Both the position numbers and the translations under genes were made by a program. Of a stretch of 64,000 nucleotides of DNA, positions 25,951 to 40,900 are shown piece by piece. Position 1 is the first letter of the stretch, and each line of letters opens with the position of its first letter. The DNA comes from Hippasteria phrygiana (Eukaryota > Echinodermata > Asteroidea > Valvatida > Goniasteridae). The DNA is taken from positions 1-64,000 of the forward strand of contig JAZGUH010000141.1 in assembly GCA_037893225.1 (NCBI GenBank), given 5' to 3'. Below the pieces are notes generated by a model. That model was not told where the DNA came from. It searched no databases and worked only from the letters and a program-made list of their open reading frames with translations.

Positions 25951-28900
25951 CTGCCAAATAAAACGCGAAGACAGCTTGGAGAGTTAACAATCATGCCAAC
26001 TTTTCTCTCTTCAAACCGACGCAGCAACATCAACAACGTCGAATTCAACATACAGAAATTTCATTTGAATCCCGTAAAACAGCTTTTTATTACATCCGGA
26101 TTAAAAGTATAACTGATTAAACCATGTCGTTGTTTGTTTGTTTCAACTTTGGGACATTTGTTTTATTTTAATCCCGAAAGACACATTCCGTTTTTAATTC
26201 ATTATTTTTTTTTTTATATAATTGTTTCCATCCAACAACGAAAATATAGACTTGTGGATTTGGATAGAAAATGTGAACAAAGAGATGACGTCACGAATTC
26301 GAAGTTAGCGAAGTTCTATATAGCTATGCAATCTCGTCCCCATGGCAATCGAGCAGTACGCTACCACCAGCCGCTCTCTCGCCCTGATGTTGGATAATGC
26401 ACGTTAGTTGAGGTGGGGTTCCATACGTTTAAAACCAAGGGCAGCGACAGCGTTTAAAAATAGGAAAATATCAAATTTGTGTGACTCAGACTTTGTGATA
26501 AGACGTTTTTTGAATATGACACGCCAAGCCGATCGCAATCTGGTGCTGACTTCCTGAGACCAAAAAATGAAACAAATCAAGAGAAACGGGGAAAAAATAC
26601 GACCAGGACCAGCATTATTTTAATATTAACATGTACATTTCCAACACCGGGATGCACACTGTAAACGAGGAATCACATACCGGTAGTCAATTAAAAATTT
26701 GTTTATCTAACTAGATGTCTTAATTTCTTATGCTCTCTCGAATTTAAAATATGGAACATCTCAAGTTCTTAGATTTTCATAACGCATTTTGCATGAACTC
26801 GTTCTTTTAGGGGGCATATTTCTTGCTGTATTAATTCTGTCGATAACGAGTGCCGAAGTGAGTTACTTGTTTCTGAGATCTAACATAGATGCATGGTTTT
26901 AGTTCAAGTGTCATTGCAGCGGTACTACACCCCATGGTCCACCTGATGCACCATTAGCCGCAACCGACGGCACTGTGCCGGTTGGGAAAATATCAACACG
27001 ATTATATCCACAACATCTGCGGAAAAACATCTTTTTCAACTCGTTTTGAAAACGCTTATATTTGACCAAGTATATGATTGGGTTGATGCACATATTCAGT
27101 AGGACAGACACCGTGAAGATGTAATGCATGGAGCTGTTGAAATCATACTCGTGGCCCATGTTGTACATGAGGTAGGAGAACTCCGTTGGCGTCCAGCACA
27201 CTGTGTATGATACAGATACGAAACAGAGTGTTAGGGTCACGTTGCGTTTGGTCCGTTGGAACGTGTTGTTGGCGTTGCCTCGTCTGCTCCTAGTCCGCAG
27301 CAAGACGACGATACTGATGTAGCTGAACGTCATGAGGCTGAGAGGAATCAGGTACTCACAGCAGAAGAACACGATGCCGCCAATGGCTTGGACGGTCTGG
27401 CTAGGCCAGACCGCGTTGCACTCTCCATACGTAACGCGGTGCAGCACCGCCCAGTAGGACTGGTAGCTGAAGCCGATGACCCAGACCAGCACGCGGCCGA
27501 TGTTGGCCCGCCGCACAGTGAACAGCGACCGGTGCCGCACGGCGTGACAGATGGCGAAGTACCGCTCCAGCGTGACGAACAGGAGGTTGACCGTGGATGC
27601 GATGAAGAGCGACCACATGATGTACTCGGAGAACCACAGCCGGCAGGCTAGCTCGCCCCAGATGCTGTCATTCTCCCCCGTGAACTGGGGCCCGAACCGC
27701 AGTATGAGGAACAGCACAGAGTCGGCTAGGTCTATCATGGACTGGTTGAGTATGAGGAGGTTGGTAACTGAGCCAAAGGCACGGCTTCTGACCATGAAGA
27801 TCAAGCAGACCAGACCGTTACCGAGCATACCGATGCCGCCGATGAACGCGTAGATTACTAGGAGGGCCGTGTCACTTGAGCTCCCAGCACTAGTCGGAGC
27901 AACGGTTGTATCTAGATAGTCCGACTCGGACTTCATGATGGCATCGCTCAAGTTCGCTGTGGGTTTACTTTAATCTGTGTAATGAATGTCCACAGTGCAG
28001 GGTAAGTGTAGTCGTAGATTAGTCAATTTAAGGAACCTCTCAAGGCCGAAGCTTCTGTGTAGTCCCTCTCGTGTTTCTGTTAAGTGGCTCCCGAATCTTA
28101 GGTATCGCAACTTGTGCAACAGTACTGGATGTTATTCATACAAAAGGCCTTGTGTGGACTTTTAAAGTTGGCAAGGTTGGAATGAGCTCAAAGAGAAAGT
28201 GTCTTTAAATGAAGCTTAAAGTTTAATATACTGTAGCAAACTACAAGTTTATCTTCATTATGCAAAGGCTGGCCGTCAGAAACGTGCAATGTCAGTTAAT
28301 AGTGCGTCAAGTTTTTTTCAAAAGATGGAGTTCGCTGTACCTCGCCGGGCTGTTTGACATGATTCTCTAAATGTCATCTTTGATAATAACGACATCGCGT
28401 CAGTCAGAAGACGTTGCTCGCACGCACGACGTGCCTTTTGTAAATCTGAAGTCCAACACTTGAAGATACCGAATGAAGATACCACGGTGCCTACCTATTG
28501 TACCTGTTTTTCTTCCTCGAACATTTATAAATCACATGGCGTAACACTTTTGATGACTTTTACATAGCCAGGGTTTTGTCAACCATTCCTCACCCAGTAA
28601 AAGATACCAATCCATTCGCCACGTCTTCAGAAATATGTCATCATTCGCCTTATCTTGTCACTCTTAAGTAACATCAGATTCGGCTTGCGTATGCACACTT
28701 GACGTCACGTACCAAAGTACCTCACATAAGACAAGCTCTGCTGCTGACGTCACCTGTATTCACCTGTCTTCCCTGTCTCTCAATTAAGACGGGGTGTTAT
28801 AATGCCCAACCATTTTACATTTAAAATCAACTGCATGGGACATCATCATCATATCACCATGAACGTGTTGATGGAGATCACAGTCTTGGGTATTAACCGA

Positions 28901-31900
28901 CAATCATCTACTTCCAGTAGGCCTTGGGGTTCAGTTGGATGTACCTTCGACGCTCCACTCAATTCTGCTTTGCTTAATTGCCAGTGTGTGTAACAACAAA
29001 AAGCAGTCTGTCGTACCTTTGGGACGATCAGTGGCAGGTGGGGGTTCCCATTGAATTGCCACTTATGAGAAATTGTAATCCATTACAGCCAGATTGACTT
29101 TTTGTGTGTACTTCCTTCGTTCAACCTTCAGCCTTGATTGGAAACTTTTCAGAACCGTCCGGTCGGTGAACTCTGGTGGCTTTATTTTACACGAACGAGC
29201 AGAGAAGACTGTGTCGCCCGTTGTGCAGGTCAATGAATCCCAAGCACGGCCCTTGAGATTTTTGAGTGGTCATTAGCAGAAGTGTGTATGCTTTTCATAT
29301 TTTGTAAGAATTGCCACTGTTATCTGTCAATCTTACTTTAATATTAAGGTGGACTTTCTAGAGAGCATTGATAATAATGACATTAACACTGAGCCATTAT
29401 TACCACACTGAAGGGTATTTTATCGTTTTCCGTGAATGCCTAAAATTTCATCAGGGGCTTATTTCATGGAACTGCACTGCACAAAAAAATTGCTTAGCAT
29501 AAAAGGTCTTCCTTAGTAAAAAAAAATATGATTGCCAACCAAAGTATCAAGTGATGAATATTGCTTGTGACATGGTATTCAGCTGTTGTTTGCTTAGCAT
29601 GAAAATCACATGGAGTTTTGGCTGGTAAGATGTTAACTTCCTATGCAGCACTTTTGTGCAAAGCAAATTTTTGTGCTGAGCAGCTCCTCGAAAGTGGCCT
29701 AGCACCTTTACTGGCTTCTCAAAGGCTCCTCCAGTCCTTGGCAACTGACCTATAGCTTGTGAATAATCATCCAAATTTAGTTAGAACTCTACGCATGAGG
29801 GCGTGCAAAATCTGAGACAAACAAAACTCACTGCATAAAATTCCATAGGATTGTCTAAGGGGCGTGGTTAACTCGCAAACGACCAAAGGTCAATTTGCAT
29901 ATGGTTGCTTTGGAGTTTTGGCGTTGTATATTGCATAAGTGTAGGTTTAAAATTATTCAAACAGCCACACATAACTTCCTATAATGAAACCATAAGCATA
30001 AAAATTGTCTAGACCTTCAGCATGATACAGCTGGCTGAGTTAGTAGGTTCCTGTATTTTTGGGGAGGCCTCTTCAAATTCAGTGCAAAAATTGACCCAAT
30101 ATTTCCCGCATCAAAATCGTTTGCCACTCAATTTCTTATTCTCTTCATAAGTAGCGTTTACTTCCGGATTCCGTGCTCCATTCGTTTGCACTCATTTGTA
30201 CTACACTTCCGGTGTGTCGAATTTCAGTCACTATGAAATACGGGCACATTGGTAGTATTGCACATGCCTATAAGTGAAGATATTTAGGAGAGTGGCCGGT
30301 CACGTGAGATTATTTAACCAATAATAGGGTCACATTTACATAGGGGTAAAGCCCGGTCCACACTTCATGCGAATGCGAATGCGAAATTAAACGAATTTGA
30401 CGTCATGAAACATTCGCAGCGAAGATTTGCACAAGTTGAAATGTGTTCAACTTTTGCGAATTCGCAGTGCGAATATTTGGCGTTGACTTCATAAATTCGC
30501 TTCCCATTCGCATTCGCATGAAGTATGAACCGGGCTTTAGATAAGAGCAAAGCAATGTGTGAAGTATGTTTTGAGCCACACTGGTATGTTTCTTAATGAA
30601 TTATATATATAATTTCATTACCGGCTGTGGTCGACCAGTGAAGACCAGTGCAAATCTCACATCAGTCTGCTCCGACAGCACACGGCGCCTGCGCAGTGCC
30701 CTTCAAAACCAAAACAATTTGTGTAAATTCAAATTTTAGACCGACCCACAGATTATGTGTTATTCATGTTAATTCAACCCGCACGATGCATACAATTGTA
30801 CTGCGATAGAAAAGATAAGTCTTTGAAAAATAAATAAATACATTTCTATACTAAACTGTGAGGCACTGTATCTGTACTATGTAAATCTTTCAGGTTTCTA
30901 CTAAAAACCAGGATGACATTTTAGAGGGAACCGGGGTGTACCCATTTTTATAAGGGGTATACGGTAAAGAAAAACACAATTGACGCGGGGGCACAGGGCA
31001 CAGAAGGGGGGGGGGGGCATGTGCACCCCGTATTTTAATCCAGTCGTATTAAAGCTTTGTGTAGGCCTATATACCTTTGAGGCGCCCAGTTGTGCTACAA
31101 AAAGTATCCTACCAAATATTACGCCGGTGACAATAATTAATACACCCCTCCCCCGCTTTTCGAAATTGCCACGGTCGGCGAGGATTCGGAATTGTCCTCC
31201 TCATTCCTCCACTTGTAGACTTGAATATATGCCCTTGTTGAAGCCAATCACAGGAAATGATTTGTACTTGGCTGATGCGGCTCCATGCTTTCACCATAAG
31301 AAAACACTGTGAAACATTTCTTCATTAAATTCCTAAGAATCCTTTGTCTCGTTGATATTATTGAATGACAGAAAGCATGGGTAACGTAATTTTACCCCAG
31401 GGAGCGTTACTTTGCAAATTTGAGCTTTTATTCCCAAATATCAATGAACGTTTGTTTTTACCGTGCTATCAGAGCTGGAGATCGGTCACGCAGGAGTCTG
31501 CCGATTTCATCAAAAGTGAAGAAAAACAGCAAGTCCTCGTCGGGAAGTCGGCCCTATACGATAACCCAGACAAGACGGGACTGACATGGATCACAAATCA
31601 GCACAAGTGTTCGCAAAAAGCCCGATTTTAGCAACCATCTCGTGAAATTTCATTTCAATTCTATTTTGGTTCTCTTCTTTACCAAGTTTCTGGCGGGTTG
31701 GGACTTGAGTGTTGCAATGTACCACAATTAGCACACAGGGGCTTCTTCAGGAGGGGAAACGGGGCCACCCCCCCCCCCCCCCCCCGAAAAGAAAACCACC
31801 CCTATTTCGTAAAAGTATGTCATAGTAATAATTAAAAACTGTTGTGTGCACTGCAATTAGCCCTATTAATAGTAAAGTACATGTAATTCTGGCGCACGAA

Positions 31901-34900
31901 ATGCAGTTAGCCCTATACTGTTACTATTAAAATCGCGCCCCTAACGTCACATTGAGTCCTACACCCCCCAGCTTAACACATTTTTGGGGAAGCCAATGTA
32001 AGCACTTACGTCACGAAATACTATAAAATCAAACATCATTATTCATCATGTTGTGTTTCCTAATTTTGTTTGTGAGGTGATGCCAAAAGCTGTACCTCTT
32101 TGACCATCAGGTTGGCAAGTCTCCAACACGCCTCTTTCAATTGATGGTTAATCTTGATGTAGATCGACTGGAAAAAAAATGTTAACCACAATGACACATG
32201 ATCTGATTTGATTTGATTTGATTTTTATTCGGTATTACCATATAGACAAATATAAATATAAATGTATATATATGTACAAACAAACAAATAATTACTACAA
32301 TACATCAAAAACATGGTAATACCAGGGATAGCCCATGAAAGTTGTTCAACTTATTTCCAATGGGGTCCCCCAATCGATAGCTTAATATTTTTTTATTTTT
32401 GTTGAGAATCGTCAAAAGTTTTACCGAATGTGTTTTTGGTAGGTTTCTCAGACGAGATATATTTCTGGAAAAAGCAGCAAAATAGAGGGAGGGAAATAAC
32501 TGTTCTATCACTACGCCCGCCCGCCCGCCCTCCCGCTCGCTCGCTTCAGGAAAGGGTATAAACTCGTGAAATTGACATCCTCAGACAAGACAGGGAGATG
32601 ATTCGCCGTGCTGTTGCAGGAATGATGCGCCGAGCCCAGCTGTGCATTGAACGAGATGGTGGCCATGTTGAGGACTAAGACACCGTGGAATTTAATTGCC
32701 TTTTCAATTTAATTTAAATGTTTTAAATACACACGAAGTCTAAAAGCTAATGGAATTCTTTTTTGACCATAGAGGAAGTTTGTGTTCCTTCCTCCATGGT
32801 TGGACAATGGTTGTGTTCTTTCTTATCCAGCCCCGACGTTCCTACCTATCTAATAACTCCTCCCCCTTCCCCCGATAGAGATTTACGCCATTGATTTCGA
32901 TGGAAACACAAAAGATGTTCTCTTGCCTTTCCCTTTTCTCGCCCAGAAACAGCATCCCTGGCTTTGGGTACAAGGTAGTTGACAAGGATCTTCCTGTAGG
33001 ATTGGGGAAAATATTGAATGAATCAATGATGAATATTCTCCCCAAAATCTCGAAAAGCTGGTCAAATCACTGACTTTTTTAAACGAATGACGACAGTTGA
33101 AACGAATGAGGCCTGAGGTCGACCAAATAGGCCACTTAACTTGCCCGTGCATTTTCTTTATATAGGCCAGTGTTTTAGTTGTTATACGATAAAGTCTAGG
33201 CGACATTTCACAAAATGTTACATGAAGAGGTATTTTTGTGTAGAAGTTGGTATACCAAGCCGAATTACGAGTTTAAAGGGCCATTTTGGCAAAATTACTT
33301 TATTCACTGGATAAAAGCACACTTTTTTAAATGTATATTTTCACAAATTTAATAACTAATTTTAATGTGCTAAATAAACAACAAAACAATAATTCGAAAA
33401 AAAGGGGTTTATTGGTTATATACTTATCTATTTATACTTTTTTATTGTGGTGGTATGCTTCTTATCTTTAAGTGCGCTGTCAAATTAAAGTAAAATCTAA
33501 AATTAAAGTAAAATCTAAATTTCTTCTAGCAGAAATTTGAGTCTTTTAACAACAGGTGTTGTCCACTTTTGGGCCTTTTTAGTTGCGGCCGCCAGCTAAT
33601 TGAGTGGCGACTGCCAGATAATTAAGTGGCTGCCGCCAGATAAACGGTACAAAAATATTCTCGCGCGTTTGCAAAAAAATATATTCATCCCTTATCCAGT
33701 GGCACTATCCGGCTTCCGTAAAAATGTTTTTATGATTTTAGTTTCAGTCAAATGCGTACAAGCTGCAGGAAGAACACGTTCAGTTTTAACTTTTTACGTT
33801 AGCCAATTGGGCCCTAATTGGAGATGCATACAAAAACACTAAATTCACTTTTCAATAGAAATTAATTTTAGAGATTACATAAAAGTTAGCAGCTTATCTT
33901 TCCAAGGGTGTTTCCTGCCCGTATTCATATCTTCCTAAGACGAGAAAAGCACATTGAGTTACAACCACGGGTTTTGCTAATAAAATTCAACCCAATAAAA
34001 ATCAATAAAACGAGGTTACACTTTACACCTGTGTAATGGGAATAGACCTTTTTCACGTGTCGTCATGGACTGCATAGTGTATAGTGATGCTCATGAAGTG
34101 CTTATTCAAGTTAACCAGTCAAGCGTGCTGCGTGCACACACGTGGTTTAACCTATAGCATACATACATGGTCGTTTCATGCAAGGCGGTCCACGCGTGGT
34201 GGTTTTGTTTACGTTTCATGCTATCTGGTCACGTGGGTGAAACCGTGAAAAAGATAGGGCGATTCGCAATACACTGCGTCATCACGTGTTTGTCACGGAG
34301 TAGCCGTTTTTAGCACTGCATTTGAAAAGGTCGAGAGATGTGTGTCCTTTTGCACGAAATAAACAAAACTGAAGCAATGATACTCGCGAACTTTGAAGTT
34401 TTTTGAGATTTTCAACGGGTGGTCGGTTATTGCTTATAATTATTTATCAGGCACGCAGTTTGCAAATGGCCTCTCCGTTGCAACCGCTTGGTGGCGCATT
34501 ACGATGAATCGCCCCTACTGTCATACCTGCGAATGGCCGGGATATCGAGTCCTAGTTGGTCCACTGCTTCGGCTGCGCTCACATGTTTTTTCTCAGACGA
34601 TTTGTGGAGACCGGATGCTACAATTGCCTGGAAATAGCCAATTATCAACTGTGTTAGTCGAAGAAAATTCCAGTTAGATTTTTAGATGGATGTTTCCATC
34701 TCGTACAAAAGATAAAAAAAGTAGCAACAATGAAACAAAAAGATGGTAGGGTTCCTGCCTCGTTTACCCCCCCCCCCCCCCCCCCTCCCATTTACCCCAT
34801 TAACGGCTTTTTTCATGAATTAGTGCATATCAACCAAGGCTAACATTTAGCTGGTTCTCTCGGGTTCCAGTCATTCATTCACATTTACTGATGGGCAATG

Positions 34901-37900
34901 CGAGGAGCGAGCATTTATTACCCATCCGCAATGTATGCACTATCCACCAAATAGGCCTACGGCATTGCGCACCGCACCTATTATTGTTGAGAATTAATCG
35001 CTAATTTTAAATTTCATTGTCTGCACCTGCAACGTTGGTACAACTTGGAGCGGGTCCATACTCCAGGACTTGTCTCGTAACTCTATCTGAAGAAAAAGGG
35101 GAAAGCAATTGTAGTATAAAAAGCATGTTCCATGTATGTTACAATTTGTCGGTGTCTTTGAACTTAGCATTAGAAAACTTGGGGTACTGCATAGCATCTT
35201 TTCACAAGTGAAATTGGCGTTTTCCATGTTGATTTCTTTGACAAAAAATAAATTCCCAAGAAGGTGTTCCATTGGCCTTTCATCATTAGTTCCCCCCGTC
35301 CAAGCTGTATTACAAATTGCAGGTTATGTCGGCCTGTGTCAGCTTACAACAACCTTATAGCTATATATTTCAGCTAGAAAATATGGAGTAAAACACTGAA
35401 GATGTGAAGCTAACCTTTTTGAAGTTCTTTTTACGTGTCTGACGTTTTTCTGACAATATAGGCGTGAAACACCGCTTTTGCAATAATCTTGATCCAACTG
35501 ACCTATCTCAGTAGAATGCTTGAACGCATCTTGTGATAACTAAACATATAAGGCAACAATTCCATAGGGTTGTCGAAGGAGCGTTGTTAAATCGCGAACG
35601 CCAATAGATAATTTAATTTAAAGTATAATGTAATACGTTCGGGTTACATTTAACACGTGATTGTTAAAACGCGGTTTTCAAACAAACCCGTCCCGGGCTA
35701 GGCTTGACAAGTTAATGTGACAAATTTGTCATCGGAGACTTCGGGTCCAAAAAAGGTATAGGCGCATGACGTCAGGACTGCGTGGGGAATTTAAGCACTT
35801 TGCCAATACCTCTCTGACGCAACGATGACCGTGGCGCTGCAGAAAGTCTGAAAATGCTCTTCCTGCTTCACCGCTAGATGGCGTCTGCAGCCATGCCAGT
35901 GCGTCTGCTGGAGTCATTTTCTGAAACGAGTTGCTCTTGTCTTCCTTCAAAATGGACCTGGCCACTTGCTGTGATCAGACACACCAAATAGTAAAGTTAT
36001 TTCCTCAAAGATCTTAATTTCGATAACCTTCAACTGCTATTTTTGTCCTGTCACTTTGGGGAAAGTTACTAATGGTTTTGCATACGTGTGTTATTTTGGG
36101 TCAAATGGGGGCTACATTACAAGTAATCAATTCAGTCATTATTTTTATTTTTCCCGAAATGTAGCCACATTGTGCTCTTATGTGTTTTTTAACAAGGCAA
36201 GATGTGAGAATTGACGGCCACAAACATGTCTCTTTCGGTATTCTTGATGTATTTGAAGGCACAGTCCTTCCCTCAAATCGTAAACATTCAAATGCGAATG
36301 CCACTAATCTCCTCGGTATGTCTTAACTGACGGCGTTCCTTTATCCGTCTGTAAAGACTAGTTTCCAGTTCCACATAATCGCAATGAACACCGACAGCAA
36401 ACAAGACGGCCGGCAAGACGCATATTGTCGGGGCAGTGTTGGTTAATGACGTCATTCAGCTGAAAAATGAAAACAAAATGGAGTCTGCACACATGTAGTC
36501 GAAAATTTCTCACTAAAAGAGTGTTGGTAGGCCTAGTTGTAATTTTTCTGAAAGCTGAACTGATGTTTATTTTCGATGCATTTCAAAAAGCCAGTTCGGT
36601 ATTTTAACTGCGCATGTGCACAATGACATTTTATCCTGAATGACCCGCGTGACCCAACGCGCGCGTTTGAACGCACAAGGTGATCGCACAACGCGCACGT
36701 GTTAAATTCAATCAGAATGAGCGTTCGCGTAACATGGCGTGACATTACGTCACCAATTTTATCCCGAATAACCTTTGACCTTTGAGATACCGAAATTTCT
36801 AATTATGGTACCGGTAAGCTATTTCGCTGACATGATCATGTCTTGGTCAAGATGATAAAATGGGTCACGCGGAGAGAACATCGCGGCACCTGCATTCAAA
36901 TGGGAGCCTACTCTTTGACTCGACGCAGATAGTCGGCAAAGTTGAACTTGGTCCAACTTGCCGTCCCTGTTTGTATCAGTTACGATGGAATGTTTCTCTA
37001 ATCGGCGTTACCGTCGGGAACTACCTGCAAACGCTGTCGGCGATTACATACAAAATGCTATCGCGAATACACGATACACATCGTTTGCTTCCTATTCCGA
37101 AAGTGGAAAGTGATCGTTCCCATTGTACGCACCTCCACAACCAGTGGTACTTGGGCACTTTCAACATCTGGGCACGAGGACAGCAACAGAGCAATGTGGC
37201 TTGAAAGCAGTTTTTCTGGGGAAGAAAAAACGAAAAGAAAAAAAACATTTCGCGTATATAAGTCACCGTTCGTCCAACGTAGATATCGCATGGTGTATTA
37301 AAAGTCCGCGGGGTGGGGTGGCTGATTTGCATAGCAGCGGGTACCGGACCCCGCATCAATCGGCCGACACCGGCAGTCTAATTGAGTGGTTAATCTAACA
37401 GGAGGTCCTGGGTTAGAGTCCCACCCAAGTATGCCTGAGAATTGTCCCCCACAGGCTCTCGTAAAGCATCGAGCATAAACCACGTTGGGAAGGGTACGGT
37501 ACATCTTCCACGACGCCAAATTCCAACTTTACATTAGGCCTATGTAGGCCTATAAGTCTGCGCCTTGAGCATCTCATTAAGGTGGATAATGGCGCATTAT
37601 AAATTGTCTATATTATTATTATTATTATTATTATCTACGGTAGCAATAGAGCCTGAAAGTTCACCACTGGTGGCGCGTTTCCGAAAACTTTGAATAAGAA
37701 AATTAACTTGCAAAAATTGTAAAATGTACATATTTTTTTGTAGGCCTACATCGATTTCTTAAGAAAATCACCCCTGAAAAAGGCCTTTGTAAAAGTATTA
37801 CTAGCATATCAATTTATGGAAACTGATAAATCGCCTGATGTGAAAGAGAAATGTCGTGCCAAAAATTGACCTCTCACTTCCGAATACATCCAGACTAGTG

Positions 37901-40900
37901 AAAAGCGGTGTACTCGTACAAAGATGAAAATTTATGAAATAGTTTTGTGGCAATCATTAGGTAAAAACTGAAATTTAAATAGAAGACTAAAATGTATTTC
38001 ATGGTTAATTTTTTTAAATAAACGTACAAGACCAATTAGCATTGAAGAATCTAACGTGACCGCTGATGATAAGGACGGTGAGTGAGGCTATAAGCTAGAC
38101 ACTCAAGTAAGCCCGGATTAATCTATTTAGAACCAATTGGCTGTAGGTAGGCAAATCTTCGCAAGTTTCGTTCCCACGCATGTACGCGATGTGAAAACAA
38201 GAATAAACAAACAAAGGAGACCTGGGACCGAAAATACCGGATGTGAAAGATCGTCAATAAAATTCGTTTTTTTTTACCCATCGTCAAGTATTTTCCCCCA
38301 CTTTTACTTAAAGAATCCCAAGACAAAATTCCAGTGTTAACATTTCTTGGGGTGGTTACGGTTAGAAATCAGTCTGCCAACAATTATAACAAGAGAAAGG
38401 GCAACCCAGTGTAAATTGCCCATAGACGGGCCGCGCGAGGTTTTCGCGCGTGACCTTTTACTTTAAAGCTCTATTACTAATCGTTGGGAGGAAATCTATG
38501 CTTACTGTCTGTATACTTGGCTATCAGCGACTTAATAATTTCCTGAAGAATGATCGACCTGTAGGTCTCCATCACGTGATGTAGCAACATCTGCAATATA
38601 TGACAACAACCCATGGACCGTTATGTTTATCATCAAAGTTTGCTGCATAGAATGACTTTTATTTCATTTATATACATGTACATTTATTTCTTGATTTAAA
38701 TGCATTACAACTGCTTTGGAAATGAATACGATAATGAGATTCGGCAAGCGTTGCATAATATCTTTATTAATTTGCATATAACGAAATATTATGTTCTAAA
38801 TAAGCCAGTTCGGTATTTCAACTGCGCATGTGCAAAATGACATTTTATCCCGAATGACCGCGTGACCTAACGCGCGCGTGTGAACGCAAAAGGTGGTAGC
38901 ACAACGAGCACGTGTTAAATTCAATCAGAATTGCGTTGGCGTGACATTACGTCAGCAATTTTATCCCGAATAACTTTTGACCTTTGAGATACCGAACTGG
39001 CTTATTAAAGCTGCAATGTCCTTGCTCTGACTGGAAAGTTCAATTTTATGGATTTCCCCTTATATACTAAAGGAATCAGGGAAGAAAACTGCGTTTTTGA
39101 ACGAAAGAGAGCACTTACCGAACAATTCACTGTCTAATTCAAAATTGAAAGTTTAAATTATAAATAAATCTGCGACGGTGCCTTATCGTCGGTCGGTTTT
39201 TTTGTGTGGAATGGTTTATTGAAAAGCTCATGCTAATAAATTAGCCATGTAAACGAAGTTCATATTTGTTTAAAACCGTATTATATTGCAAAACACGGTA
39301 TTTCTTTGCCGTATTGTTCTTGTACAATTCTTTAATACCGAAGTGCCGTTTTAAGGCTTTTCCCCTGTTTTTACCTCGCTTCGATCGTTGGGGTACCTGA
39401 AGATATCGTCATACTGATCCTGTGCCGTCTTACACTGCCTAGTAAGGTGAGTCAACGCCTCGGCAAAACCTCGCTCCATTTTTCGTCGATTGAACACAAC
39501 TTTCTGGGAATCAAGTGAAGTGTTCATTCTGCCCAATTAAACTTCCACAATGCCCCAGTCATTCAAGCCGTCACATTTAATGGTAGGTTACCATAAGTAC
39601 TATTCAGTATATATCTGTTAAACCGGTTTCGAAAGTGCCCGGGGGGGGGGGGCCCCCGCATAAATAATAATTCAATTCAATTTAATTCAAGTGGACACTT
39701 ATTTACATACATTCAGCTCTTAATAATAACAAAGGCATTAAAATTAAATAAATAAGTATGTAATTGGCAATAAGGAAAAGGATTAAATTACACAAAACAG
39801 CTCAGAATAGAAAGTATGGAGGTATTTTCAGGGTAATCAGGGAGCCGATAAACTCACAAATTCTCATCTTCTCAGTACATTAAGAAGTGGAACAAACAGA
39901 TACAAAAACATTCCCAGTATATTAAACCAAATTGCTAAACCGACTGCAAAAACGATGGATTGAAAATTCATTGTGTCAACACGTATTTTTGTTTATTTTG
40001 TATGAATACACCTCCCATTACTCCCTCGTTTATCAATGCTTAGTTGTGTCGTTTTATTTCACTTTTAGGTTCATCGTCTCAAGCCTCGTGGGTTCTCAAG
40101 AAGCTAAATTTTCTCATTTAATATGATTAAAATAATTTTGATGAGTTTAAAAGTGAAAATTAAACCAAACGTGAATTAAATTACAGACTACCGTACTTCT
40201 GGAGCATTGTATTTTTGGTGATAACGTTATAATTACCAGTATGTGGCGAATCCCGTTCAGGTACACGCGCCACTGTGATGGGAGTGGCTCGCTCAGCTTC
40301 TTCGCTTGAATGGTGCATGTTTCATCATCAAAATACTGTTCATGGAGAACGTGTATTTGGTGACAGTTTTTTATTGGTAAACGGCTCGTTAATATATTAT
40401 AATCAACCACAGTTAAACACGAAATAATTATAAAGACTGACATTTTGATATTGACCTTTTCGCCCCTTGCAGATTCATTTAAATAATGCCCATACGAATT
40501 TAAGATTATGGAAGAGTTTATACAATCAAAACGAGGGCGACCTTCAAAACTACAGCATGTCAGTTTTATTATCCGGGAAGGGGTGCCCCGTCTGTCCTCC
40601 TTGAGAAAATCCAAGGTAAGAAGAAATCCCTTCTAAGTAAGATAACTAAAAAGACTTGTTGAACGTTTTATATTGACCCTCCGACGACGGCGGCGAGCCA
40701 CGTGGTCAGTACTGTCATAAAAGTCGGGCATAGCCAAATATTGTGGTAGAGTCCCTTGTCCGAGCTATAACCCAGGGAACTCAACCCCAAACAATAACAC
40801 CATCTGTTTTGTGTACTGAATCAGTCTGGGGCAGAGTGCACTGTTTTCTTGGTTATGGTCGACAGCATACAAATAATGAATGTTTATGAGTGCGATGGTA

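Noticed and set aside
27256..27651. Long + strand frame opposite the GPCR
   Set aside because: It is the antisense shadow of a GC-rich coding exon.
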